Assembly: GCA_003241215.1 (NCBI GenBank)
Contig: QFOL01000095.1
Coordinates: 1 to 12,687 of the forward strand
Reading direction: 5' to 3'
DNA: 12,687 bases
DNA from: Agrobacterium fabrum
GTDB lineage: Bacteria > Pseudomonadota > Alphaproteobacteria > Rhizobiales > Rhizobiaceae
Shown: one piece after another, positions 6,945 to 12,687 of the stretch
Layout: every line of letters begins with the position of its first letter
Position numbering within the stretch: position 1 is the stretch's first letter
Program-made: the position numbers and the translations under genes
The notes under the pieces: model-generated
What the model was told of the DNA's origin: nothing
The model's input: the letters and a program-made list of their open reading frames with translations, nothing else
Database searches by the model: none

Positions 6945-6958
6945 GAGGCTGAAAGAAA

Positions 6959-7204
6959 ATGTCTTCAAAGACGCCGCATGAACATCGCCAGACGCGTGAA
7001 ATCATCCTTTCGGATCGTGAGCGGCACTATCTCGGGCTTGTAGCGCGGGGCAAGCACCCTTCCCACATCGCCTTGATAACCGGTGCGGACGAGGTGGAAG
7101 TGAAAGATACTCTGGAACGGGTGCGCAACAGGCTGGGCGCTGCCAATCTGCTGAATGCCGTCAGCATCGCCCTGCTGCGCGGACTGATCGAACAGGACGC
7201 ATAA
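6959..7204 (+). CDS. Orphan LuxR-type helix-turn-helix protein
   Basis: An 81-aa protein that is almost entirely a LuxR/GerE-type DNA-binding domain: LSDRERHYLGLVARGK (about 17-32), IALITGADEVEVKDTLERVRNRLGA (37-61) and LLNAVSIALLRGLI (64-77). The order matches the four-helix GerE pattern, but the recognition region is divergent, with EVEVKDTLERVRN where most members have S-TV--H--N. There is no receiver or autoinducer domain, so it is a stand-alone regulator that may dimerise or interfere with full-length relatives. GAGG at 6945-6948 is a possible ribosome site but sits 10 bases from the ATG. The gene stands alone, between a leader hairpin and a downstream terminator. Its target is unknown. 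Confidence 0.75.
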   Translation: MSSKTPHEHRQTREIILSDRERHYLGLVARGKHPSHIALITGADEVEVKDTLERVRNRLGAANLLNAVSIALLRGLIEQDA

Positions 7205-7380
7205 ATCGCCGTCCGCCCAACCCAAGCTTACGTGAAATCGTCCCCTTCCCGTAAGCCGAAAACCGGATGAGCGGCTTTCTGCGTCAGAATCCTTCCATGT
7301 CAGTGGCGGGATGGCGGACCAAAGGCGGGCAGGAAATGACTTCCGGCCCATCGACGCATAAAAAGCAGCCAATACGGTTT

Positions 7381-7414
7381 ACCCGGCGGATCATATTCGA
7401 TCCGCCGGGTTTTT
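7381..7414 (+). terminator. Strong rho-independent terminator (+ strand)
   Basis: ACCCGGCGGATC (7381-7392) and GATCCGCCGGGT (7399-7410) form a perfect 12-bp GC-rich stem with a 6-base loop, followed by a T run that ends at 7414. On the - strand the stem is followed by AAACC, so it works mainly for + strand transcripts. It ends either the LuxR-type gene's mRNA, 177 bases after its stop, or a small RNA from 7205-7380. It also shields the convergent oxidoreductase gene. Confidence 0.92.
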
Positions 7415-7430
7415 ATCCTGTGGCATGGCT

Positions 7431-8420
7431 TTAGAGCGATTGTATCTCAGCCAGAATATCGCTTTCAATGACGATGCCGTTTTTCAGCGACTGTTTGCGA
7501 ATACCCTGGCTGCGGCGACCGGGCAGACGCACGTTTTCCTGCTTTTCTATCTCGCCGGCGATAAGCGCCAGCCGCTCGGTAAAGGTCGCACCGCCTGAGG
7601 ATACGGGGTTTATGGCGATGATCGTGTGACCGAGAGAAGGTGGCGCACCCTTGTCGTCCAGAAGGGAAGAAGCCTCGAATGCGAAGTTTCCGCCGGTAAT
7701 AGCAGCGGCCATGATCTCCACCATCAACGCCAGTGCGGCACCCTTGGCCTCGCCTGCGGGCACCATGGTTCCCTCTATAGCCTCTTCGGGATCTGTCGTC
7801 GGCCGGCCGTTTCTATCGAGCGCCCAGTCGCCGGGGATCGTTTCGCCCTTCTGGCGCGCCGCCATGATCTTTCCACGGGCGACCTTGGACAGGGCGAGAT
7901 CGATCACCAGCGGATCGGCGTTGCCGACAGGGGTGGCGAAAGCGATTGGATTGGTGCCGTAGAGCGGTTTGCTGCCGCCCCAGGGGGCCATGGATGCCGG
8001 CGCATTGGCGAACATCAGCGCGACAAGGCCCATTTCGGCTAACCGCTCGACGGTCAGCGCCATGACACCCGCATGATGGGAGCGGTGGATCGCGGCAAGC
8101 GCGACGCCCTGCTGCCGGGCCATTTCAGGCAATTCCTCAAGGGCGCAATCGATCGCCGGATAGGCGTAGCCGTGATTGGCGTCGACCGAGAGCACGCCCG
8201 GCTTTACGCGGGTCGCCACCGGACGCGCCTCGCCATCAACCTTCCCAACCCGCGCCTGGCGCACATAAACGGGGATGCGGCGAAAACCGTGACCGCCCTG
8301 ACCCGCCGCCTCGGAGGCGACCAGCGCCTTTGCCACCGAACGGGCGTTTTGCGGCAGAACGCCGTTGCGCTCAAAGATAGAGGATACGAGATCCTCCGCC
8401 TCTGCGATTGAGAATTTCAT
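7431..8420 (-). CDS. Ldh2/malate-lactate dehydrogenase family NAD(P)H oxidoreductase
   Basis: A 329-aa member of the Ldh_2 family, which includes malate, sulfolactate, ureidoglycolate and 2,3-diketogulonate (YiaK) oxidoreductases and cyclic-imine reductases. His44, in GGHGFRRIPVYV, is at the position of the catalytic His of YiaK; the usual SHG is GHG here. Other family landmarks are SHHAGVM (114-120), MAPWGG (144-149), YGTNPIAFATP (154-164), the cofactor-site region DLALSKVARGKI (174-185), and PAGEAKGAALALMVE (221-235). AGAGG (complement of 8430-8434) is 9 bases before ATG 8420. The gene is downstream of tonB on the same strand with a 127-base gap, so it may be separately expressed. The substrate cannot be told from the sequence. 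Confidence 0.88.
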   Translation of the reverse strand: MKFSIAEAEDLVSSIFERNGVLPQNARSVAKALVASEAAGQGGHGFRRIPVYVRQARVGKVDGEARPVATRVKPGVLSVDANHGYAYPAIDCALEELPEMARQQGVALAAIHRSHHAGVMALTVERLAEMGLVALMFANAPASMAPWGGSKPLYGTNPIAFATPVGNADPLVIDLALSKVARGKIMAARQKGETIPGDWALDRNGRPTTDPEEAIEGTMVPAGEAKGAALALMVEIMAAAITGGNFAFEASSLLDDKGAPPSLGHTIIAINPVSSGGATFTERLALIAGEIEKQENVRLPGRRSQGIRKQSLKNGIVIESDILAEIQSL

Positions 8421-8467
8421 TCCGGAATGCCTCTGCTTGTGAAGTCGACAAGACCTACACCATCGAA

Positions 8468-8484
8468 AACATTCGCGAAATGTT
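8468..8484. promoter_or_regulatory. Inverted repeat between tonB and the oxidoreductase gene
   Basis: AACATT (8468-8473) and AATGTT (8479-8484) flank a CGCGA centre, 47 bases upstream of the oxidoreductase start on the - strand. Read on the - strand it is followed by TTC, so it could be a weak AT-rich terminator for tonB. Equally it could be a dimeric operator for the oxidoreductase gene. TATAAA just upstream on the - strand (complement of 8486-8491 region) is a loose -10 candidate. This is weak evidence. Confidence 0.3.
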
Positions 8485-8547
8485 ATTTATACGGCCGAAG
8501 AGTTTCCGCCCATCTAAACGCAGGATCAATCAACGCTCACAATTTTT

Positions 8548-9474
8548 CTATCGGATACTAATTGGGAGAGTAATGGTTTTCCCCGCCTCAGGAGGGGGTG
8601 GGGGCACTGGAGACGCACTCTGCACCCAAGCTGCGATTTGCTGATCAATCGAAGAATCCCCCGTCGACTGCACGACGCTCACACCGCTGATCACCCCTGC
8701 ATCATTGACCCGGAATCGAACAGTCGCCGTCATATCACCTCCACGGAGAGAACGCGGTTTACGACGTTTGATATGCGCGTGAACCTTAGAACCCCATTTT
8801 GCCGGTGAAGCGGATGACGAAGAAAAGAAACCGGCATTGCTGCGCGATGCCGCCGTCCGGTCGGACTGCTGGGCTTCCGCCTTCGCCGTTTCGCGCAGTT
8901 CCGATGCCTGCTGCGGTTTGGGACGTTGGCGCTCGACCTTCTTTTTCTCTTCCGGCTCTTTCTTTTCCACCTTCTTTTCGACGGGTGGTGGCGGAGGCCG
9001 CAGCACGGGCAAGGGAACCTCGACATTTTCGAGTTCCGCCATCATCTGCTCCTGAACGGGATCGACCGGCTCCACGGGTTCGGGAATTTCCTGCGGTTCG
9101 ACGATCTCCTCGACTGGCGGTTCAGGCGGCTGCACCGGCTCCGGCGGCGGCGTTTCCGCAACCGGCTCCGGTGGCGGCGGTTCTTCCGGGGCGGCTTCCT
9201 CCACCGGTTCGCTGCTGTCGCTCTTCACCTCTTCGGCGTCCTCGACATCCTGAGCCGGCGTCGTTTCCTCGGTTTTGACGGCTTCCGGTATCGCCGCCAT
9301 TTCGATCATGATCGCGGCAGGCGGCGGCCCGCCGGCATCCAGTTCCTCGGGCTCCTGCATCAGATAATAGGCAAAACCGGCATGAACACTCAACATGAGC
9401 ACCGCCGCGGCGGACCACAGCATCACTTCCCCGAGACGGGAATGTCGGGCCTGCGGGTAGCCGTTTTCACTCAT
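8548..9474 (-). CDS. tonB: TonB energy-transducing protein
   Basis: A 308-aa protein with the full TonB layout. A cytoplasmic N-terminus is followed by one membrane helix at about 17-38, ending in HAGFAYYL, with the transmembrane His expected of TonB. A long periplasmic spacer (about 43-190) is very rich in Pro and Glu, with PPPPEPVAE and repeated PPEP units, then Lys-Glu repeats (about 165-185). A TonB_C domain occupies about 225-308, with GGDMTATVRFRVNDAGVISGVSVVQSTGDSSID. TonB couples the ExbB/ExbD proton motor to outer membrane receptors for siderophores, heme or cobalamin. ATG 9474 overlaps the exbD stop by 4 bases, and AGGGAA lies upstream. It is last in exbB-exbD-tonB. Confidence 0.95.
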   Translation of the reverse strand: MSENGYPQARHSRLGEVMLWSAAAVLMLSVHAGFAYYLMQEPEELDAGGPPPAAIMIEMAAIPEAVKTEETTPAQDVEDAEEVKSDSSEPVEEAAPEEPPPPEPVAETPPPEPVQPPEPPVEEIVEPQEIPEPVEPVDPVQEQMMAELENVEVPLPVLRPPPPPVEKKVEKKEPEEKKKVERQRPKPQQASELRETAKAEAQQSDRTAASRSNAGFFSSSSASPAKWGSKVHAHIKRRKPRSLRGGDMTATVRFRVNDAGVISGVSVVQSTGDSSIDQQIAAWVQSASPVPPPPPEAGKTITLPISIR

Positions 9475-9968
9475 GGCGCGGTTCCCTGCGCCGCAGGCGC
9501 GGCGGGTTGGCCGGAGGGCTGAGCGGCACCGGCGGGCTGCGATGCCGCAGCCGCATTTTCCAACCCCACCAGTGCGATCTTCAGATAACCGGCATCTCTC
9601 AGCAGATTCATGATTTCCATGAAGTGGCCGTAATCGACCGCCTTGTCGGCGCGCAGGAAAATGCGCGTATCCTTCTTACCGCCCGTCTGCCGGTCAATGG
9701 CGGCCGCCAGCGCTTCGCGGGCAACCGCATCATTACCGAGATTGAGCGACAGATCGTCCTTGACCGTCAGATAGAGCGGTTCCTCCGGACGTCCCGCCGG
9801 CTTTGCCGTGGACGCCGGCAGATCGACATTCACGTCGACGGTCGCCAGCGGTGCAGCCACCATGAAGATGATGAGCAGAACCAGCATCACGTCGATGAAG
9901 GGTGTGACGTTGATCTCGTGGTTCTCGGAGAGATCGTCTCCGCCGTTTTCGCGAATACCGCCAGCCAT
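9471..9968 (-). CDS. exbD: Biopolymer transport protein ExbD
   Basis: A 165-aa subunit of the ExbB/ExbD proton channel. The single membrane helix (about 22-42) carries the essential Asp26 in NVTPFIDVMLVLLIIF, equivalent to E. coli Asp25, through which protons move. The periplasmic domain follows, with the family strand pattern FLRADKAVDYGHFMEIMNLLRDAGYLKIALV (about 103-134). The tail from about 136 is a low-complexity Ala/Gln/Pro run, longer than in E. coli ExbD (141 aa). It starts 6 bases after the exbB stop and its own stop overlaps tonB, so the three genes are one operon. Confidence 0.96.
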   Translation of the reverse strand: MAGGIRENGGDDLSENHEINVTPFIDVMLVLLIIFMVAAPLATVDVNVDLPASTAKPAGRPEEPLYLTVKDDLSLNLGNDAVAREALAAAIDRQTGGKKDTRIFLRADKAVDYGHFMEIMNLLRDAGYLKIALVGLENAAAASQPAGAAQPSGQPAAPAAQGTAP

Positions 9969-9974
9969 GGCCGA

Positions 9975-11168
9975 TCACCGTCCAACCAGCGACACGGCGG
10001 GCTTGCTGGTGCTGCCCGGCGGAATGCGGCGGAAGTCGAGGTCGCGGCTGACGAGGCGTTCCACACCGGCTGCCGCATCCGCCAGCAGATGCCGATATCC
10101 GGTAATCGAGCGGGCGAAGACGTTGTAGATCACCACGGCCGGAATAGCGGCGACAAGGCCGATGGCGGTGGCGAGCAATGCCTCGGCAATACCCGGCGCA
10201 ACGATGGCGAGATTGGTGGTCTGCGATTCCGAAATGCTGATGAAGGAGTTCATGATGCCCCAGACGGTGCCGAACAGGCCGACAAAAGGCGCTGTGGAAC
10301 CGATGGTCGCCAGAACGCCCGTTCCGCGCGACATGCGCCGACCGGCATGGGTTTCGATACGCGACAGTGCGGAAGAAACACGCTCCTTGATGCCGCCGCC
10401 ATCCGTGTGCTCGACCACCGCATCGGAAAGCTGCATTTCATGGGTCGCCATGCGCAGCATGAGCGCAGCCGGTCCACCCTTGTTTTCGACAGCCTCGGTG
10501 GCCTCGGTCAGGGTCTTTGCCTTGCGAATGACCTTGAGAGTTGCGCCGGCGCGCACCCGCGCGCCCGCAAGCTCGATGGACTTCGCCACCCAGACCGTCC
10601 AGGTGACGAGCGACGCGAAGGCGAGGCCGATCATGACGCCCTTCACCACCCAGTCCGCCGCCATGAACATGCCCCATGGCGACAGGTTGTGCGGGATGTC
10701 CGCACGATTTTCGGCGCTGGCGGGCGCGGCGCTGACAGGTTCTACCGGCACCGAAGCTTCGCTCGGCGCGGCCGTCTGGTTCGTCTGTGCGGGTTGTTCG
10801 GTCTGCGTCGGCTGCGGCGCAACGCCTTCGGGCGCCGGCGCGGGACCGGTTGCAGACTGAGCGGGCGCAGGCTGGCTCGATGACGGCTGTACGGGCGCGG
10901 CTGCGGCAGGTTGTTCGGGCGCGGTCGCGGAAGGCTGAACAGGTTCGGCCGCCGGAATGTTCGGCGTTGCGGGAGTCGCCGGCGGCTGTGAGGGCTGAAC
11001 CGTTTCCGTTTGCGGTGCGGGTTGAATCTGGTTTTCAGGAGCCGGCTGAGCAAAAACCGCACCGGCACTCAAGCCCGTCAACAAGGTGACAGTCATGGCA
11101 AGGGAGGCGTGCCGTGTTGTTTTTGCCTTGTTGAAGGACGCGGAAGAAGTTGAGGTCTCAGCTGACAT
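9975..11168 (-). CDS. exbB: ExbB proton channel protein with long proline-rich N-terminal extension
   Basis: A 397-aa MotA/TolQ/ExbB-family protein. The core (about 165-395) has three membrane helices: about 173-195, 283-306 (GTGVLATIGSTAPFVGLFGTVWGIM, the family signature) and 325-350 (GIAEALLATAIGLVAAIPAVVIYN). E. coli ExbB is about 244 aa. Here an extra 160 residues precede the first core helix: a signal peptide (about 17-40, cleavage probably after VFA) and a Pro/Ala/Gln/Thr-rich, presumably disordered, periplasmic segment (41-155). Extended ExbB proteins are known, but this one is long. ATG 11168 has no strong ribosome site. It heads the exb-tonB operon under a clear promoter. Confidence 0.95.
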   Translation of the reverse strand: MSAETSTSSASFNKAKTTRHASLAMTVTLLTGLSAGAVFAQPAPENQIQPAPQTETVQPSQPPATPATPNIPAAEPVQPSATAPEQPAAAAPVQPSSSQPAPAQSATGPAPAPEGVAPQPTQTEQPAQTNQTAAPSEASVPVEPVSAAPASAENRADIPHNLSPWGMFMAADWVVKGVMIGLAFASLVTWTVWVAKSIELAGARVRAGATLKVIRKAKTLTEATEAVENKGGPAALMLRMATHEMQLSDAVVEHTDGGGIKERVSSALSRIETHAGRRMSRGTGVLATIGSTAPFVGLFGTVWGIMNSFISISESQTTNLAIVAPGIAEALLATAIGLVAAIPAVVIYNVFARSITGYRHLLADAAAGVERLVSRDLDFRRIPPGSTSKPAVSLVGR

Positions 11169-11213
11169 AATTTTTATCCCGGATTTCCGTCGATGAACTC
11201 ATCCGCAGATTGA

Positions 11214-11230
11214 CCGGTTCCGAAAACCGG
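11214..11230 (-). other. Hairpin in exbB 5' leader
   Basis: CCGGTT (11214-11219) and AACCGG (11225-11230) form a 6-bp stem around a 5-base loop, in the leader between the exbB promoter and its start codon. There is no T run. The leader is about 125 bases long, so it has room for post-transcriptional control, but I recognise no riboswitch class. Confidence 0.35.
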
Positions 11231-11286
11231 GGCCATGAACGGATGCCGTCGTGAAAGCTTGACGTTCCGATAATAAACCTGAGTTC

Positions 11287-11312
11287 TTTTGACAACTATT
11301 ATATTGGCAAAA
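11287..11312. promoter_or_regulatory. Palindrome overlapping the exbB -10 element, candidate operator
   Basis: TTTTGACAA (11287-11295) and TTGGCAAAA (11304-11312) are inverted repeats with eight of nine positions matching, around an 8-base centre. The palindrome covers the -10 hexamer, so a protein bound here would block RNA polymerase. TonB systems in rhizobia are iron-repressed by RirA, Irr or Fur/Mur. The sequence does not clearly fit the RirA or Irr consensus as I remember them, so the regulator is left open. Confidence 0.45.
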
Positions 11313-11325
11313 GACGACCCGTAAA
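11298..11325 (-). promoter_or_regulatory. Sigma-70 promoter for exbB-exbD-tonB
   Basis: On the - strand TATAAT (complement of 11298-11303) is a perfect -10 hexamer. TTTACG (complement of 11320-11325), 16 bases upstream, matches the -35 consensus at four of six positions. Transcription would begin near 11290, leaving a leader of about 120 bases before the exbB start. Confidence 0.65.
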
Positions 11326-11360
11326 CTCTTCTTTACAAAAAATTGACCGTCCGAGATGCT

Positions 11361-12098
11361 TCAGCTGCTTTGCGACGGTGAAAACTGCGCCACCAGCGCA
11401 TGGCGGTCTCCGGGATAGGTCACCCGGACGCTGGTGATGTAATCCGCACCATGCCAGGTTCGCCGATCAATGACGAGACAGGCCGCACCGGAAGCGATGC
11501 CCAGCGCCGCCGCATTTTTACGGTCGGCGGAAACAGCGCTGATGCGATGTTCGGCAGCGCTCCAGGGTACCATTTTCAGCAGCCACGTTCCCGGCCCGAT
11601 CCGCGAAAAATCGGTGCGTTCCGCCTCCCGAACGGCCGTCACGTTGATAATGCGTTCTTCCAGACAAAAGGGAACGCCACCGGCGAAATGCGTGCAGGTT
11701 AGTTCCAGAACACGAGCATCGGCGGCAAGCGCCATGGCCGCACCATCTTCCTTACCCGCAGGGCGCAGCCGTCGTTTATCCAGGCGGTAGCCATAAACGA
11801 GGCCGAGCGCCTGCACCTCCCGCTCGATATCGTGGATTTCAAGCACGGCCGATTGCGCATGGGGCTGGCGAACGAAGGTGCCGAGACGCCGGCGTCTTTC
11901 AATCAGGCCGCGCTGCACCAGTTCGCCAAGAGCCTTGTTCACCGTCATGCGCGAACAGGCATAGTGCCGGGTCATCTCGTGTTCGAAGGGAATGCGGTAT
12001 CCCGGCGGCCATTCGCCTGACATGATGTGGCGCTCGACATCGTTGCGGATGCGTTCGTGCAGCGATTTTTCCTGAAGATCGGCGCCTGTGCTCCTCAT
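11361..12098 (-). CDS. hutC: GntR-family repressor of the HutC subfamily (histidine utilisation repressor-like)
   Basis: A 245-aa GntR/UTRA regulator. The winged helix domain is at about 12-77: LHERIRNDVERHIMSGEWPP, then IPFEHEMTRHYACSRMTVNKALGELVQRGLIERRRRLGTFV in outline. The UTRA ligand domain (about 95-240) carries features typical of HutC: PGTWLLKMVPWSAAEHRISAV (169-189) and TSVRVTYPGDRHALVAQFSP (222-241). HutC binds urocanate and derepresses histidine degradation genes. Here it follows an ABC ATPase gene by 34 bases on the same strand, so it probably represses its own transport or catabolic operon. GGGGAGG (complement of 12113-12119) is 14 bases from ATG 12098, a long spacing. No hut enzyme genes are visible, so the symbol rests on sequence resemblance alone. 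Confidence 0.8.
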   Translation of the reverse strand: MRSTGADLQEKSLHERIRNDVERHIMSGEWPPGYRIPFEHEMTRHYACSRMTVNKALGELVQRGLIERRRRLGTFVRQPHAQSAVLEIHDIEREVQALGLVYGYRLDKRRLRPAGKEDGAAMALAADARVLELTCTHFAGGVPFCLEERIINVTAVREAERTDFSRIGPGTWLLKMVPWSAAEHRISAVSADRKNAAALGIASGAACLVIDRRTWHGADYITSVRVTYPGDRHALVAQFSPSQSS

Positions 12099-12132
12099 CC
12101 CGATGCTTTTATCCTCCCCTTTGCCGGATCAA

Positions 12133-12687
12133 CTATCCATGGGCAGCGGCGGCAATCGCCTCGCTGCGTATTTCCTCCGTAAGCTTCGCCCGCAGCTCGG
12201 AAAATTCCGGGCTGGCCTTGACCGTGTAATGACGCGGATGCGGCAGGTCGACCGGCGTAATCGATTTGATGCGGCCGGGCCGCGCGGACATGGTGACCAC
12301 ACGCGACGCCATGAAAACCGCCTCCTCGATATCATGGGTGACGAAAATAACGGTCTTCTGTTCCCGCTCCCAGATGCCGAGCAACAATTCCTGCATCAGC
12401 CCGCGCGTCTGGTTGTCGAGGGCGCCGAAAGGCTCATCGAGCAACAGGATTTTCGGGCCGTTCGCCAGGGCGCGGGCGATGGCCGTTCTCTGCTGCATGC
12501 CGCCGGAAAGCTGTTTCGGCCAATGGTTCTCGAAACCGCGCAGACCGACCTTGTCGATATAGCTGTCGACGATATCCCATTTTTCCCTTTCGGCAACGCC
12601 ACGTTCGCGCAGGCCGAAGGCGACGTTTTCGCGGATCGTCAGCCAGGGAAACAGAGTATAGGACTGGAACACCATGCCGCGATCCGC
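12133..12687 (-). CDS. NitT/TauT-type ABC transporter ATP-binding protein (partial, N-terminus missing)
   Basis: The last 184 codons of an ABC ATPase; the reading frame is open to the window edge, and the Walker A part lies outside. Visible from the first bases are the Q-loop (DRGMVFQSYTLFPWLT), the signature LSGGMQQR (57-63 counted from the Met at 12675), Walker B ILLLDEPFGALD (76-87) and the H-loop VTHDIEEA (112-119). The tail is a short C-terminal extension. The pattern fits the SsuB/TauB/NrtD (NitT/TauT) group, which imports nitrate, sulfonates, taurine, pyrimidine precursors and similar solutes. Met 12675 is internal, not the start. The HutC-like gene 34 bases downstream suggests a nitrogen compound related to histidine or urocanate as cargo, which is inference. 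Confidence 0.93.
   Translation of the reverse strand, partial: ADRGMVFQSYTLFPWLTIRENVAFGLRERGVAEREKWDIVDSYIDKVGLRGFENHWPKQLSGGMQQRTAIARALANGPKILLLDEPFGALDNQTRGLMQELLLGIWEREQKTVIFVTHDIEEAVFMASRVVTMSARPGRIKSITPVDLPHPRHYTVKASPEFSELRAKLTEEIRSEAIAAAAHG

Larger units (their letters stand above)
6500..6958. other. Long intergenic region between AraC gene and LuxR-type gene
   Basis: 459 bases without a supportable protein gene; the short open frames near 6606-6833 overlap each other and resemble nothing I know. The left part (6500-6605) is AT-richer than its surroundings. Structures seen are an inverted repeat GCGCC/GGCGC at 6647-6668, a terminator-like hairpin at 6789-6806, and a leader hairpin at 6910-6937 just before the LuxR-type gene. 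No convincing -35/-10 pair was found. Confidence 0.6.

Noticed and set aside
9507..10883. 458-codon + strand open frame across exbD and exbB
   Set aside because: It is antisense to two well-supported membrane protein genes and has an Arg/Gly/His-rich nonsense-like composition without membrane segments or motifs.
1..12687. CRISPR arrays, tRNA or rRNA genes, insertion sequences, phage genes
   Set aside because: No regularly spaced repeats, no tRNA-like cloverleaf, no transposase or integrase motifs and no terminal inverted repeats with target duplications were seen.

Overview
The window is a chromosomal-type segment from an alphaproteobacterium, most likely a Rhizobiaceae member close to Agrobacterium. 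This rests on the gene families, on a degenerate rhizobial intergenic mosaic (RIME-like) repeat after phnE2, and on the typical rhizobial forms of PhnE2 (about 450 aa) and ExbB (about 400 aa). Species assignment is inference, because no search was possible.

Region 1 (1-5368, + strand) is phosphonate uptake and C-P lyase pathway genes. It holds the 3' end of phnD (periplasmic phosphonate-binding protein), two permease genes (phnE1, phnE2), a 371-base gap, then a tightly overlapping trio: a DUF1045/2H-phosphoesterase-like gene, phnM (triphosphate diphosphohydrolase) and phnN (ribose 1,5-bisphosphate kinase). The C-P lyase core genes (phnG-L) and phnC are not in the window. A hairpin separates phnD from phnE1. 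The gap before the trio holds the RIME-like repeat and a candidate PhoB half-site, so the trio probably has its own phosphate-regulated promoter.

Region 2 (5456-7430, + strand) is regulatory. It has an AraC-family regulator with an N-terminal effector-type domain, a 459-base gap with few clear signals, and an orphan 81-aa LuxR-type helix-turn-helix protein preceded by a terminator-like leader hairpin. A very strong rho-independent terminator (7381-7414) follows, pointing along the + strand.

Region 3 (7431-11360, - strand) is an Ldh2-family NAD(P)H-dependent oxidoreductase and, upstream of it, the energy-transducing operon exbB-exbD-tonB. This operon powers TonB-dependent outer membrane import of siderophores, heme or similar. 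A good sigma-70 promoter lies before exbB, with a palindrome over its -10 element that may be a metal-responsive operator.

Region 4 (11361-12687, - strand) is a HutC-like GntR/UTRA repressor and, just upstream, the 3' part of a NitT/TauT-type ABC transporter ATPase gene that runs off the window. The two look co-transcribed, which suggests the repressor controls its own uptake or catabolic operon, probably linked to histidine or urocanate.

Most of the window is ordinary, well-known gene content. The points most worth a second look are the 2H-phosphoesterase-like protein in the phn trio as a possible functional substitute for PhnP, the extra extracytoplasmic domain in PhnE2, the non-coding hairpins and terminators in 6500-7430 that may mark small RNAs or attenuation, and the palindrome at the exbB promoter.
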